The notes: a model not told the origin generated them from the sequence alone. 64,000 nt of DNA from Streptomyces sp. PTY087I2 (GCF_001687325.1 NZ_LZRD01000005.1:1-64000), one strand, 5' to 3'. Shown: positions 8,344-18,024, counted from the first letter of the stretch. Numbers and translations are program-made.

Positions 8344-9570
8344 CTAAGCGGCGCCTGCCCGGGATCCCTCGGGGTCCCGGGCGGTACGGCGCCGGAGCAG
8401 GAACACCGGCAGCAGCAGGCACTGGAGGCAGACCGCCGCCCAGAACCCCCGCGCCGAGCCCGCCGCCTCCGCCGCCCCGTACAGCTGACCGCCCACCACC
8501 CCGCTCGCGAACGCTCCGATGCCCGCCGCCAGCCGCTGCCGCCCGAACACGCTCGCAGGGGCGGCGGACGAACGGGCCAGCGCCTCCAGGTCGTTCTTGA
8601 GGAAGAGCACGATCTCCCCGAGACACAGCAGCGCCCCGCCCACCGCGATCCCGGCGTGCCCTCCGGCGCCGATCGCCGCCATGCCCGCCGCCATCGCCCC
8701 GAACCCCCACCGCAACGCGGCCGGGTAGCCCATCGCGGCGACCCGTTCCGCCAGCAGCGGCTGGGCGACGACGAGGAGGGCCGCGTACCCGGTCAGGACG
8801 GCCCCGTAGAAGGCGGCGGATGTCCGGGGGACCGCGTACAGCGCCAGGTAGTGCTGGAAGAACATGAACGCGTACACGCTGAGCACGGTCACCACGAACG
8901 GCGAAGGCCCCGGGCGCGGCGCGTCCGGAACCCGGTCCGGGGCAGCGGCCCGTGTCTCCTCCCCCCGGTCCGCCGCCCCCGGCGGCAGCAGCGCGTGCCC
9001 GGCGCCGACGAGCGCGAACAGCACGGTGACGCAGGAGAACAGCACCCCGGGCGCGCCCATGACGAGGGGTGCGGCGGCCGGAGGGCCCAGCGCCATCCCC
9101 GCGTTGAACGCCGAACCGCTCGCCGACAGCAGCCGCGGGCGGGCCGTCTCCGGCGCGCCGTCCACCAAGTACGCCTTGTTCGCCGGGAGATACAGCGCCG
9201 CGCCCGCCGACACCAGCAGCAGCGCCCCGACCGCGAGGACCGGACTCGTCAGCCCGGGCACGAACGCGGCGAACCCCGCCGTACGCAGCGCCAGCGCCAG
9301 CAGCATCGCGCGCCGCAGCCCGATCCGCCCGGTCACCGGCCCCGCGACCGCGCCCCCGGCGAACTGGATCAGCGAGGCGACGGCCAGCACGAGGCCGACC
9401 GTGCCGAGGTCCAGGCCGAGCCGCTGGTGCAGCAGCACCGACATGTAGGGCAGCACGGCGAAGCTGCCCAGCGTGATCAGGAACGAGCCCGCCAGCAGGA
9501 ACCGTTGGGGACCGGTGAACGGAAGCCGTACGCGGGAACCAGGGGGCACCTTCGCGCGCAGCGGCCTCAC
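8344..9570 (-). CDS. MFS transporter, likely exporter of the upstream operon product
   Basis: 408 residues with about 11-12 hydrophobic segments. The N-terminal half has the loop 2-3 region GPVTGRIGLRRAMLLALALR, which corresponds to the MFS motif A position (G-x3-D-R-x-G-R) in a relaxed form. A charged central loop (about 210-240) divides the two halves. The GTG at 9570 lies 10 bp after the stop of the ATP-grasp gene, so it is the last gene of the four-gene operon running left from 12695. By context it probably exports (or imports) the product of the ligase and PLP enzyme. Substrate unknown. Confidence 0.82.
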   Translation of the reverse strand: MRPLRAKVPPGSRVRLPFTGPQRFLLAGSFLITLGSFAVLPYMSVLLHQRLGLDLGTVGLVLAVASLIQFAGGAVAGPVTGRIGLRRAMLLALALRTAGFAAFVPGLTSPVLAVGALLLVSAGAALYLPANKAYLVDGAPETARPRLLSASGSAFNAGMALGPPAAAPLVMGAPGVLFSCVTVLFALVGAGHALLPPGAADRGEETRAAAPDRVPDAPRPGPSPFVVTVLSVYAFMFFQHYLALYAVPRTSAAFYGAVLTGYAALLVVAQPLLAERVAAMGYPAALRWGFGAMAAGMAAIGAGGHAGIAVGGALLCLGEIVLFLKNDLEALARSSAAPASVFGRQRLAAGIGAFASGVVGGQLYGAAEAAGSARGFWAAVCLQCLLLPVFLLRRRTARDPEGSRAGAA

Positions 9571-9580
9571 CGCCCCGGGC

Positions 9581-10807
9581 TCACGGCTCGTCCGCGACGA
9601 CGACCGGGCGGACCCGCACGGCCGCGCTCCACGCCCGGTGCTGGGCCAGCTCCGCCGTGTGCCCCTCGGCCAGCACCATGCCCGTACAGCCCCGCTGGTC
9701 GCCGACGTGGACCACGCTCTCGCCGGGCTCGCGCACCGGGAACCACTCCACCGCCCCGGGAAACGCGGCGAGTTCGTCGAGCCCGAGCCAGCCCTTCAGC
9801 ACCCCGGGCCGCTCCGCGTACACCAACACGAAGCCGTACGCGGGGCCTTCGCCGTCGAGCGAGGCGTCCAGAAGTGCCGGGCGGCGGCCCAGAGCCTCGT
9901 CCATCATGGCCGTGTAGACGTTGGTCCGCAGCGTGCGGCACAGCACCTCGCCGACCAGCGCGCCGCCGATCCTCCGGTTGATCTCGACGAGTTCGGGCCC
10001 GTCGGCCGTCAGGATGAACTCCACGTGGGCGAAGCCCCGTTGATGCCCGGCCGCCGCCAGGACCCGGCCCGCCCACGCCTCGATCCCGGCCCGTTCGGCC
10101 TCCGGCAGCGCCACCGGGAACGCCGCCGCCTCCTCCCGTACCACCGCGGCCCGGGACGTCTGGCGGCTCAGCACCCCGAGCAGCCGGGTGGTCCCGTCCC
10201 AGCTGACGGTCTCCGCGCTGTACAGCGGACCGGCGAGGAACGCCTCGGCGAACAGCGCGCCCGCCAGGCGCTGTTCACCCGCCTCCGCCAGCGCCCGGTG
10301 CAGGGCCTCCTCGTCGTGCACGATCCACACATCGCGGGACGAGGTGCCCGCCGAGTCCTTCAGGACCGCGGGCAGCCCCACTGCCCGCAGCACCTCCCCG
10401 GCGCCTTCGGGACCCGGCGGGACGACCACGGCCGTACTGCGGCTCAGCCCGTGTGCGTGGAGCGTCTCCCGGACCCGGCGCTTGTCCCGCAGCAGCGCCA
10501 CAGCCTCCGGATCCGGTCCCGGGAGCCCGAGTTCACGGGCCAGGTCGGCGGCCGGCAGGCTCCAGGTGTCCGTCGTGTTGATCAGCCCGGCCAGGTCCGG
10601 CACGGCGGCCAGTGCCCGGCGGACGGCGTCCTGGTCCCAGGTGTCGACGTCGACGACGTCCAGCGCGTCCGGCGGCAGCACCGCCAACTCGTGCCGGTAG
10701 ACCGCGCGGTCGCCCGTCAGCAGGCACAGCCGGTGCCCCGCCTCCGCGGCGGCCTCCGCCATCCGCCCCAGGCCGAAGGACAGGGACTCCAGTGCGACGA
10801 TCGTCAT
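9581..10807 (-). CDS. ATP-grasp ligase (carboxylate-amine ligase type)
   Basis: 408 residues. The pre-ATP-grasp region (1-105) is followed by the ATP-binding subdomain with LPAVLKDSAGTSSRDVW (Lys and the flexible glycine/serine loop) and the Mg-binding ELVEINRRIGGALVGEV segment. These are diagnostic of ligases that join a carboxylate to an amine through an acyl-phosphate, such as dipeptide ligases and carboxylase-like members. The ATG at 10807 overlaps the stop of the PLP gene (ATGA), implying translational coupling. With an MFS gene behind it, it is likely to make a small amide-linked metabolite. Substrates cannot be read from the sequence. Confidence 0.85.
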   Translation of the reverse strand: MTIVALESLSFGLGRMAEAAAEAGHRLCLLTGDRAVYRHELAVLPPDALDVVDVDTWDQDAVRRALAAVPDLAGLINTTDTWSLPAADLARELGLPGPDPEAVALLRDKRRVRETLHAHGLSRSTAVVVPPGPEGAGEVLRAVGLPAVLKDSAGTSSRDVWIVHDEEALHRALAEAGEQRLAGALFAEAFLAGPLYSAETVSWDGTTRLLGVLSRQTSRAAVVREEAAAFPVALPEAERAGIEAWAGRVLAAAGHQRGFAHVEFILTADGPELVEINRRIGGALVGEVLCRTLRTNVYTAMMDEALGRRPALLDASLDGEGPAYGFVLVYAERPGVLKGWLGLDELAAFPGAVEWFPVREPGESVVHVGDQRGCTGMVLAEGHTAELAQHRAWSAAVRVRPVVVADEP

Positions 10808-11958
10808 GGCAGCAGCTCCACGCTCGGTACGGGGGAGGGGACATCGCCCTCATCGGTCCTGGCGGCCTCCGGAGCGGCGCGCCCGGCCCACTCCATCACC
10901 GACCACGGCGGCCGCAGTTCGTCCGGCGACGCGATGGTCCGGGGCCGCAGCCCCGCCGGGTCCAGCGCCTCGGCATGCCGGGCGAACACCCGTTCCGCGT
11001 AACGGTGTCCGGTGTCGGCGCCCAGCACCAGATGCAGCCGCCCGGGATCGCGGGCCGCCTCCCAGGAGGCCGTCAGATGGGCCGCCCCGGTGGAGAGACC
11101 CGCGAACACGGCGTGTTCCCGCAGCAGTCCGACCGCCCCGGCCATCGCATGGCGGAAGTCCAGCCAGTGGACGGTGTCGTACAGCTCGTGGCGGACGTTC
11201 CCGAACGGGATCGAGCTGCCGATGCCCGCGATGATCGCCTCCGGGTCCTCGAACCGCTCGCTCCCGAAAGTCACACTGCCGAACGGCTGGATGCCCACCA
11301 GCCGCACCGGCCGCCCCGACTCCCGCAGCGCACGCGCCAGTCCGCCGGTCGACGCACCCGTGCCCACCGCGCCGACCACGGTCAGCGGGCCTTCCGGCAG
11401 CGCCCCGGTCAGCAGCTCCGCGAACTCCCGGTAGCCCTCGTGGTGGACCCCGTCGTGGTACTGCCGCATCCAGTGGAAGTCCGGCCGCTCGGCCAGCAGC
11501 CGGCGCACATGGCGTACGCGCAGCTCCTGGTCCAGACGCAGGCTCTGCGAGGGCGGCATCGCGTCGACCGTCGCGCCGAGGATCTCCAACTGCGCTCGCA
11601 TGGTGGCGTCCACGGTGGTGGAGGCGACGATGTGGCAGCGCAGCCCGTAGCGGTGGCAGGCCATGGCGAGCGCCAGCGCGTAGATCCCGCTGGAGCTGTC
11701 GACCAGGGTCTGCCCGGGGACCACCCGGCCCCGGCGCAGCAGCGAGCGGACCGCGCCGAGGGCCGCGTACACCTTCATCGTCTCGAAGCGGGCGAGGACG
11801 ACGTCGTCGGTCAGCCGGATCAGGTCCGGGGTCTTCATGGCGTCGGTGATGTGGCGGTGGACGGTGGCGGCCGGCGTGGTGGCGGTGCGCGGAGCGGCGT
11901 CCGCCCCCGGCACGGGCGTGGTGGCGGTGCGCGGACGGGCGTCCGCCCCCGCCCTCAC
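10804..11958 (-). CDS. CysK/SbnA-like PLP-dependent enzyme (beta-substitution type)
   Basis: 384 residues from the GTG at 11958, whose GTGA overlaps the stop of the methyltransferase gene; ATG 11838 is the start if the repeat-bearing N-terminal extension is not translated. This is fold-type II PLP architecture. RFETMKVYAALGA holds the probable Schiff-base lysine. GAVGTGASTGGLARAL is the phosphate-binding loop. The substrate loop that reads SGNTG in cysteine synthases is SGIYA here, so the asparagine that touches the cofactor is lost. The family includes cysteine synthase and diaminopropionate synthase (SbnA). A non-proteinogenic amino acid product feeding the ATP-grasp ligase is a reasonable inference. 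Confidence 0.8.
   Translation of the reverse strand: MRAGADARPRTATTPVPGADAAPRTATTPAATVHRHITDAMKTPDLIRLTDDVVLARFETMKVYAALGAVRSLLRRGRVVPGQTLVDSSSGIYALALAMACHRYGLRCHIVASTTVDATMRAQLEILGATVDAMPPSQSLRLDQELRVRHVRRLLAERPDFHWMRQYHDGVHHEGYREFAELLTGALPEGPLTVVGAVGTGASTGGLARALRESGRPVRLVGIQPFGSVTFGSERFEDPEAIIAGIGSSIPFGNVRHELYDTVHWLDFRHAMAGAVGLLREHAVFAGLSTGAAHLTASWEAARDPGRLHLVLGADTGHRYAERVFARHAEALDPAGLRPRTIASPDELRPPWSVMEWAGRAAPEAARTDEGDVPSPVPSVELLP
11873..11951 (-). repeat. In-frame 42-bp duplication at the 5' end of the PLP enzyme gene
   Basis: Two ~37-bp near-identical units (11873-11909 and 11915-11951) lie at a period of 42 bp. Each encodes 14 residues, of the type GADAxPRTATTPxx. They lie between the coupled GTG start and the first ATG, so they form a tail that the family core does not need. 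Confidence 0.75.
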
Positions 11959-12695
11959 TTGCGCCGCCCGCGCACGATGAGCCGGTCCGAGCGCTGGTCG
12001 TAGCCGGATGCGTCGAACCCGCCGAAGCACTCCACGTCCGTGAAGCCCGCGCTCTCGAAGAGGGCGTGCAGCTCGGCCGCCGAGTAGAGCCAGGAGGTGA
12101 TGGAGGCGGTGCGGGCCGTCGTGCCGCGCACCAGCGTCCAGTCGGTGCGCAGCCGCCGCCAGCTGTCGAGGACGGTGTCACGCTGGACGACGTAGGAGCC
12201 GTCGGGCAGGTCGACCGCCTTCGGCCGCCCGATCCAGCCCGCCAGCACCTCCTTCCCCATCACGTCCACCAGGAGCTGCCCGCCCGGCGCGAGGCTCTCG
12301 TACGCGTTGCGCAGCACCTGGAGGTTGTCCTCGGCCTCGTCGAAGTAGCCGAACGACGTGAACACGTTCAGGATCACGTCGAAGGCGCCCGGCTCCCGGT
12401 ACGTGAGCATGTCGGCCCGCTCCAGCCGGACCGCGGCGCCCGCCGCGTCGCAGGCGGTACGGGCGCTCTCCAGCATCGACGGGGACAGGTCGACGCCCGT
12501 CACCTCGTACCCGCGGCCCGCCAGCGGCACCACGAAGAGGCCGGGCCCGCAGCACAGGTCCAGGACTCTCGTGCCCGGTGGGAAGTCCAGCAGCGGGGAG
12601 GACGCGACCAGGGCGGCGGCGGACTCGGCCCGTGCCGGTGGGAACATCGTCGGCGCGAAATCGGACCAGAGCGCGTCGTCCTCGTACCAGTGCAT
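11955..12695 (-). CDS. Class I SAM-dependent methyltransferase
   Basis: 246 residues. Motif I is VLDLCCGPGLF (about 44-54), followed by the acidic end of strand 2 in VTGVDLSPSML, and FDVILNVFTSFGYF as the motif IV region. The C-terminal part has the extra strands seen in small-molecule methyltransferases. The ATG at 12695 is chosen because GGGAGGAGA lies just upstream; the frame extends further 5' without a better start. First gene of the operon with the PLP enzyme, ATP-grasp ligase and MFS transporter. It probably N- or O-methylates the pathway intermediate or product. Confidence 0.83.
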   Translation of the reverse strand: MHWYEDDALWSDFAPTMFPPARAESAAALVASSPLLDFPPGTRVLDLCCGPGLFVVPLAGRGYEVTGVDLSPSMLESARTACDAAGAAVRLERADMLTYREPGAFDVILNVFTSFGYFDEAEDNLQVLRNAYESLAPGGQLLVDVMGKEVLAGWIGRPKAVDLPDGSYVVQRDTVLDSWRRLRTDWTLVRGTTARTASITSWLYSAAELHALFESAGFTDVECFGGFDASGYDQRSDRLIVRGRRK

Positions 12696-12853
12696 GCCTC
12701 GCGGTCTCCTCCCGGGCCCGGGGCCCCGTGGGTGTACTGCGGCGGTCACCCCGGCGGCCGTCCCGTCGCACCGGCCGCCGCTCGCGTCACCGGGAGGGCG
12801 TCCGCACCCGGCGTCTCTCCAGTAGTCGGCCGCCCCGGTGGGGAAGTTCCCGC

Positions 12854-12913
12854 GTAATCACAGGCCGATGTCCTGCCCGGGCCTTCCTCGTGATCACCGG
12901 GCGACGTGATCAC
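12854..12913. promoter_or_regulatory. Array of GTGATCAC palindromes (candidate operator)
   Basis: GTGATCAC occurs twice, at 12890-12897 and 12906-12913, exactly 16 bp apart. A one-mismatch copy, GTAATCAC, lies at 12854-12861. Each octamer is itself palindromic. Helically spaced repeats in a divergent promoter region suggest a transcription-factor site. The regulator is unknown; it could serve either transcription unit. Confidence 0.45.
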
Positions 12914-12978
12914 GGGACGACGCCAGGGGCCCGCTGCCGGAAGCCTCACCGGCGGTTCCCGGCCGGTGTGCAGGCGAC

Positions 12979-13017
12979 GTAACCGGCGTTGTTCGCCCGG
13001 TGTCATCCCTGGGTAAC
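12979..13017. promoter_or_regulatory. Possible GlnR boxes upstream of nitrate reductase
   Basis: GTAAC (12979-12983), GTCAT (13002-13006) and GTAAC (13013-13017) lie about 80-120 bp before the nitrate reductase start; the last two are 11 bp apart. GlnR sites in Streptomyces are built of GTnAC/GAAAC pentamers at 11-bp spacing, and nitrate assimilation genes are known GlnR targets. The GAAAC half-sites are not well conserved here, so this is a weak call. Confidence 0.3.
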
Positions 13018-13096
13018 GGGCCTTTCCTAGATTCGGGAGCGACCGCCGCCCGCCCCGCGTCCCTCCGGGAACGCCCGCCCCCGAAGGGCCCCGCAC

Positions 13097-16000
13097 ATGA
13101 CCGTGCCGACCCCGCCGCCGGACGCCCCCGCCACCGACCGGGTGCGTACGGTCTGCTCGTACTGCGGTGTCGGCTGCGGGATCGTCCTCGACATCGCCGC
13201 CGGGCCCGACGGCCGCCGCACCGTCGTGAAGGCGTCCGGCGACAAGGAGCACCCGTCGAACGCCGGCCGGCTGTGCACCAAGGGCGCGACCGGCGCGGAC
13301 CTCCTCGCCGCCCCCGGCCGGCTGACCACCGCCCTGGCCCGCGCCGACCGCAGCGAGCAGCCCGCCCCGCTCGGCCGGGACGCCGCCATCGCGGAGACGG
13401 CGCGCCGGCTGCGGTCCGTGCTGGACACCCACGGCCCGGACGCGGTGGCCCTCTACGTCTCCGGCCAGATGACGCTGGAGGCGCAGTACCTCGCCAACAA
13501 GCTGGCCAAGGGCTTCCTGCGGACCAACACCATCGAGTCCAACTCCCGGCTCTGCATGGCGAGCGCGGGCAGCGGCTACAAGCTGTCCCTCGGCGCGGAC
13601 GGACCGCCCGGCTCCTACGAGGACTTCGCCCACGCCGACGTCTTCCTCGTCACCGGCGCCAACATGGCCGACTGCCATCCGATCCTCTTCCTGCGGATGA
13701 TGGAGCGCGTCAAGGCGGGCGCGAAGCTCATCGTCGTCGACCCCCGGCGCAACGCGACCGCCGCCAAGGCGGACCTGTATCTGCGGATCCGGCCCGGTAC
13801 CGACCTGGCCCTCCTCAACGGCCTGCTGCACCTCCTCGTCGAGAACGGGCACACCGACCCGGAGTTCATCGCCCAGCACACCGAGGGCTGGGAGCAGATG
13901 CCCGCCTTCCTCCGCGACTACCCGCCCGCCGCGGTCGCGGAGATCACCGGCATCCCGGAGGACGACATCCGGCAGGCGGCCCGCTGGATCGGCGAGGCGG
14001 GCGAGTGGATGAGCTGCTGGACGATGGGGCTCAACCAGTCCACCCACGGCACCTGGAACACCAACGCGCTGATCAACCTGCACCTGGCGACCGGCGCGAT
14101 CTGCCGCCCCGGCAGCGGCCCGTTCTCGCTCACCGGCCAGCCCAACGCCATGGGCGGCCGCGAGATGGGCTACATGGGCCCCGGGCTGCCCGGCCAGCGA
14201 TCGGTCCTGTCCGACGAGGACCGCGCCTTCACCGAGGAGCTGTGGGGCATCGAACCCGGCACCCTGCGCGCGGACGGCTCGGGCAGCGGCACCGTCGACC
14301 TGTTCCGGCGCATGGCCGAGGGGGAGATCAAGGCCTGTTGGATCATCTGCACCAACCCGGTCGCCTCGGTCGCCAACCGCCGGACCGTCATCGAGGGCCT
14401 TGAGGCCGCCGAATTCGTCGTCACCCAGGACGTGTTCGCCGACACCGAGACCAACGCGTACGCCGATATCGTCCTGCCCGCCGCGCTCTGGGCCGAGTCC
14501 GAGGGCGTGATGATCAACTCGGAGCGCACGCTCACCCTCTCCCGCCGGGCCACCGACCCGCCCGGGGAGGCGTGGCCGGACTGGCGGATCATCGCGGAGG
14601 TCGCCTGCGCCCTGGGGTACGAGGACGCCTTCGGCTACACGAGCGCCGAGGAGATCTTCGCCGAGATCACCCGGGCCTGGAACCCGCACACCGGCTACGA
14701 CCTGCGCGGAGTGACGTACGAGCGGCTGCGCGGGACGCCGGTCCAGTGGCCGAGCGCGGACGCCGAAGGGCCCGCCCGCAACCCCGTGCGTTACCTCAAC
14801 GACGGTGTCAGCCAGGAGCTGACCGTACGGCCCGACGGCAGTGTGCCGAGGCTCGCCTTCCCGCTGCCCGGCGGCCGGGCCGTCTTCCACGCCCGCCCGC
14901 ATCTGCCGCCCGCCGAGATGCCCGACGAGGACTTCCCGTTCGTCCTGAACACCGGGCGGCTCCAGCACCAGTGGCACACCCTCACCAAGACCGCGAAGAT
15001 CACCAAACTGAACCGGCTGGACCCGGCCCCCTTCGTGGAGATCCACCCCGACGACGCGGCCGCGCTGGGGCTGGCCGAGGGCGACGGCGTCGAGGTCGCC
15101 TCGCGGCGCGGCCGCGCGGTGCTCCCGGCCCGGATCACGGACCGGGTCGCGGCGGGGGAGTGCTTCGCGCCGTTCCACTGGAACGACCTGTTCGGCGAGT
15201 ACCTCGGCGTGAACGCGGTGACGAACGACGCGGTCGACCCGATCTCGTTCCAGCCGGAGCTGAAGGTGTGCGCGGTCCGGCTGGCGAAGGTCGCGGCCCC
15301 GGCGGTACGCCTGGCTCCCGCCACGGCGGGGGCTCTCGGCCTGGCGGAGACCGGGGGCGGGGCGGATCCGGCGGACGGGATGGGGCCGGCGGATCGGATA
15401 GGGCCCGCGGGATCGGGCGACCGGGCGGGGCTCGCGGACCTGACGGGGCTGGCGGGCGCCCTGGGTCTGGCGGAGACCGCCCCGCCGGTCCTGACCGACG
15501 CGGAACGCCGCTATCTGGCCGGATTCCTGGCGGGCCTCGGCACCCGCCCGGCGGGCACCCCGGTGCTTCCGGCGGGCGCCCCGTTCGCCCCGGACCACGC
15601 CCTGTGGGTGGACGGAGTGCTGGCCGGCGCCTACTCCCGGCTCCCGGAGCCCCCGGGACCCGGGATCGCGCCCGCACCACCGGAGGATGCCCCGGAGGAA
15701 CAGAGCGGCCGCCCGGTCGTCGTGCTGTGGGCCTCGCAGACCGGCAACGCGGAGGAGGTCGCCGCGACGGCCGCCCGGACGCTGGCCGCCGAGGGGTACC
15801 GCACCACGCTCCTCGGCATGGACGACGGAACGCCCGACGCGCTGCCGAGCCCGGCCGACCTCCTCGTGGTCACCAGCACCTTCGGCGACGGCGACGCCCC
15901 CGACAACGGCTCCGGCTTCTGGGAGTCGCTGAACACCCCCGAGACCCCGCGCCTGGAAGGCGTCCGCTACGCCGTACTCGCGCTCGGCGACTCCACGTAC

Positions 16001-17353
16001 GACGACTTCTGCGGCCATGGCCGCCGCCTGGACGAACGCTTCGGCGAACTGGGCGCGGAGCGGCTGGTGCCGCGCACCGACTGCGAACCGGAGTACGAGC
16101 AGCCCTTCGGCCAGTGGCTCAAGGAGGTCAGGGCGGCACTGGAGGCGACGAATCCGGAAGGAACGACGGCATCGGAAGCCACGCCGACAAAGGCGATGAT
16201 CAGAGCAGCGGCACCGGGGGAGAAACAGCCCTCCAGGGCCGAGCCCGTCACAGCCCTCCTGACCGAGAACCGCCTCCTCAGCCTGCCCGGCGCGACGAAG
16301 GAAGTCCGCGCCTTCACGATCGACACGCGGCACGCGGAGACCCCGCTGACGTACACGGCCGGGGACGCCCTCGGCGTACGGCCGCTCAACTGCCCCGACC
16401 TGGTGGCCGAATGGCTGGCCGTCACCGGACTCGACCCGGCGGCCGAGGTGGACATCGACGGGCACGGGACGGTCGCGCTGGAGACGGCCCTGCACCGCCA
16501 CCTCGACATCACGCGCATCACCCCGGACCTGCTGCGCCTGGTCGCCGACCACACGGGGGACCGGTCCCTGAAGAAGCTGCTGCGCCCCGACAACAAGGGC
16601 GAGAGGGACCGGTGGACGTGGGGGCGGCAGGCCGTCGACGTGCTCGCCGAGTACCCGGTACGGGCCGCAGCCGCCACCTGGGCCGAGGTGCTGGGTCCGC
16701 TGCGCCCCCGGCTGTACTCCATAGCCAGCAGCCCTCTTGAGGACCCTCACCGGATGCGCCTCACGGTCTCCGTGATCCGGTACGAGAGCGACCTCGGCCG
16801 GATGCGGAAGGGCGTGGCCTCCACGTTCCTCGCGGACGCCGAACCGGACAGCCCCGTCCCGGTGTTCGTCCAGCGCAACGAGCGCTTCCGCCCGCCCGCC
16901 GACCCGGCCACCCCGATGATCATGGTGGGCCCGGGGACCGGAGTCGCCCCGTTCCTGGGGTTCCTGGAGGAACGCCGGGCGCTCGGCCACTCCGGCGCCA
17001 ACTGGCTGTTCTTCGGCGAGCAGCACCGCGCCACGGACTTCTACTACCGCGAGGAACTCGACGCGATGAGCCGCTCGGGCACTCTGACCCGGCTGGACAC
17101 CGCGTTCTCCCGCGACCAGCGGGCCAAGGTGTACGTCCAGGACCGGATGCGCGAGCACGGGGCCCAGCTCTGGTCCTGGCTCCGCGACGGCGCCCACCTC
17201 TACGTCTGCGGCGACGCCTCCCGCATGGCCAAGGACGTGGACCGGGCGCTGCGGGACATCGCCGTCGCCCACGGCGGACTCGAACCCGACGCGGCGGCCG
17301 CCCAGGTCAAACAGCTAGCCTCGGACCGCAGATACGTACGGGACGTGTACTGA
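13097..17353 (+). CDS. Bifunctional assimilatory nitrate reductase / CysJ-like flavoprotein fusion
   Basis: 1418 residues. The N-terminal part is a molybdenum bis-MGD nitrate reductase: a [4Fe-4S] site from Cys20, Cys23, Cys27 and Cys60, then the catalytic core, and a cofactor-binding domain from about 613 ([15 protein letters not shown]). A Gly/Ala-rich linker (about 735-870) with repeated LGLAET units leads to a flavodoxin domain ([11 protein letters not shown], about 876), an FAD domain from about 1045, and an NADPH-binding domain ([14 protein letters not shown], about 1275), ending in the CysJ-like RYVRDVY. The fusion should carry electrons from NADPH through FAD, FMN and Fe-S to nitrate in one cytosolic chain. 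Some actinobacteria encode this fusion. The ATG at 13097 gives the usual start. Confidence 0.92.
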   Translation: MTVPTPPPDAPATDRVRTVCSYCGVGCGIVLDIAAGPDGRRTVVKASGDKEHPSNAGRLCTKGATGADLLAAPGRLTTALARADRSEQPAPLGRDAAIAETARRLRSVLDTHGPDAVALYVSGQMTLEAQYLANKLAKGFLRTNTIESNSRLCMASAGSGYKLSLGADGPPGSYEDFAHADVFLVTGANMADCHPILFLRMMERVKAGAKLIVVDPRRNATAAKADLYLRIRPGTDLALLNGLLHLLVENGHTDPEFIAQHTEGWEQMPAFLRDYPPAAVAEITGIPEDDIRQAARWIGEAGEWMSCWTMGLNQSTHGTWNTNALINLHLATGAICRPGSGPFSLTGQPNAMGGREMGYMGPGLPGQRSVLSDEDRAFTEELWGIEPGTLRADGSGSGTVDLFRRMAEGEIKACWIICTNPVASVANRRTVIEGLEAAEFVVTQDVFADTETNAYADIVLPAALWAESEGVMINSERTLTLSRRATDPPGEAWPDWRIIAEVACALGYEDAFGYTSAEEIFAEITRAWNPHTGYDLRGVTYERLRGTPVQWPSADAEGPARNPVRYLNDGVSQELTVRPDGSVPRLAFPLPGGRAVFHARPHLPPAEMPDEDFPFVLNTGRLQHQWHTLTKTAKITKLNRLDPAPFVEIHPDDAAALGLAEGDGVEVASRRGRAVLPARITDRVAAGECFAPFHWNDLFGEYLGVNAVTNDAVDPISFQPELKVCAVRLAKVAAPAVRLAPATAGALGLAETGGGADPADGMGPADRIGPAGSGDRAGLADLTGLAGALGLAETAPPVLTDAERRYLAGFLAGLGTRPAGTPVLPAGAPFAPDHALWVDGVLAGAYSRLPEPPGPGIAPAPPEDAPEEQSGRPVVVLWASQTGNAEEVAATAARTLAAEGYRTTLLGMDDGTPDALPSPADLLVVTSTFGDGDAPDNGSGFWESLNTPETPRLEGVRYAVLALGDSTYDDFCGHGRRLDERFGELGAERLVPRTDCEPEYEQPFGQWLKEVRAALEATNPEGTTASEATPTKAMIRAAAPGEKQPSRAEPVTALLTENRLLSLPGATKEVRAFTIDTRHAETPLTYTAGDALGVRPLNCPDLVAEWLAVTGLDPAAEVDIDGHGTVALETALHRHLDITRITPDLLRLVADHTGDRSLKKLLRPDNKGERDRWTWGRQAVDVLAEYPVRAAAATWAEVLGPLRPRLYSIASSPLEDPHRMRLTVSVIRYESDLGRMRKGVASTFLADAEPDSPVPVFVQRNERFRPPADPATPMIMVGPGTGVAPFLGFLEERRALGHSGANWLFFGEQHRATDFYYREELDAMSRSGTLTRLDTAFSRDQRAKVYVQDRMREHGAQLWSWLRDGAHLYVCGDASRMAKDVDRALRDIAVAHGGLEPDAAAAQVKQLASDRRYVRDVY

Positions 17354-17381
17354 CGGACCGACCGACCGAGGGAGTACGGGA

Positions 17382-17948
17382 ATGGCCTGGGCGGAAGTAC
17401 CGGTGGACACGAAACCACGGGCGGCGGGGGCGGTCCTGCTGATCGGCATCCCCGGCAGCGGCAAGAGCACGGTGGCCGCGGCGCTGGCCGCCCGGTTCGC
17501 CGCCTCCGCCCACATCGAGGTGGACGCCCTCCAGGAACTGATCGTCTCCGGCGGCCGGTGGCCCTCGCCCGACGGGGACGAGGAGGCGGACCGCCAGATC
17601 CTCCTCCGGGCCCGCAACGCCTGCCTGCTGGCGGACAGTTTCGCCGCCGCGGGCTTCCTCCCGGTCATCGACGACGTCGTCGTACGCCGCGCCCACCTGG
17701 ACTTCTACCGCGCCACGCTCACCGGCGGACCCCTGCACCGCGTCATCCTGGCCCCGGGCGCGGCGAAGGCCCGCGAGCGCGATCTCGCCCGGGACAAGAC
17801 GCTCACGACGGACTGGTCGTTCCTGGAGACGGCGATGCGCGACGAGCTGGCCGACGAGAAGATCTGGATCGACAGCGCGGACCTGACAGTGGCCGAAACG
17901 GTCGACGCGGTCCTGTCCGCGACGGGCCTGACGCCCGACCGACCCTGA
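17382..17948 (+). CDS. P-loop AAA-type kinase/phosphotransferase
   Basis: 188 residues. The Walker A motif GIPGSGKST is at 22-30, so it binds ATP or GTP. The size and the DDVVVRRAHLDFYR segment near the middle resemble small P-loop kinases of the chloramphenicol-phosphotransferase/AAA_33 kind, with an Arg-rich lid (KARERDLARDKT). GAGGGA precedes the ATG at 17382, 28 bp after the nitrate reductase stop, so the two may be co-transcribed. The substrate cannot be named. Confidence 0.72.
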   Translation: MAWAEVPVDTKPRAAGAVLLIGIPGSGKSTVAAALAARFAASAHIEVDALQELIVSGGRWPSPDGDEEADRQILLRARNACLLADSFAAAGFLPVIDDVVVRRAHLDFYRATLTGGPLHRVILAPGAAKARERDLARDKTLTTDWSFLETAMRDELADEKIWIDSADLTVAETVDAVLSATGLTPDRP

Positions 17949-18024
17949 CCCCCCGGCCGTTGTCAGACCCCCACCGTACGGTGGAACCATCTATCCGCGC
18001 TGCTGGCTGCTGCGCTGCTGGATC

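Larger units (their letters stand above)
12696..13096. promoter_or_regulatory. 401-bp divergent intergenic region between methyltransferase operon and nitrate reductase
   Basis: No convincing ORF is seen in this gap. It holds the leader of the leftward operon, three GTRATCAC octamers (12854-12913) and GTNAC/GTCAT pentamers close to the nitrate reductase start that could be GlnR boxes. Both promoters must lie here. Confidence 0.6.

Noticed and set aside
12746-17272. A 1508-codon open frame on the strand opposite the nitrate reductase
   Set aside because: A high-GC artefact: the frame is antisense to a gene with clear motifs along its whole length, and its translation is Arg/Gly/His-rich low complexity with no domain.
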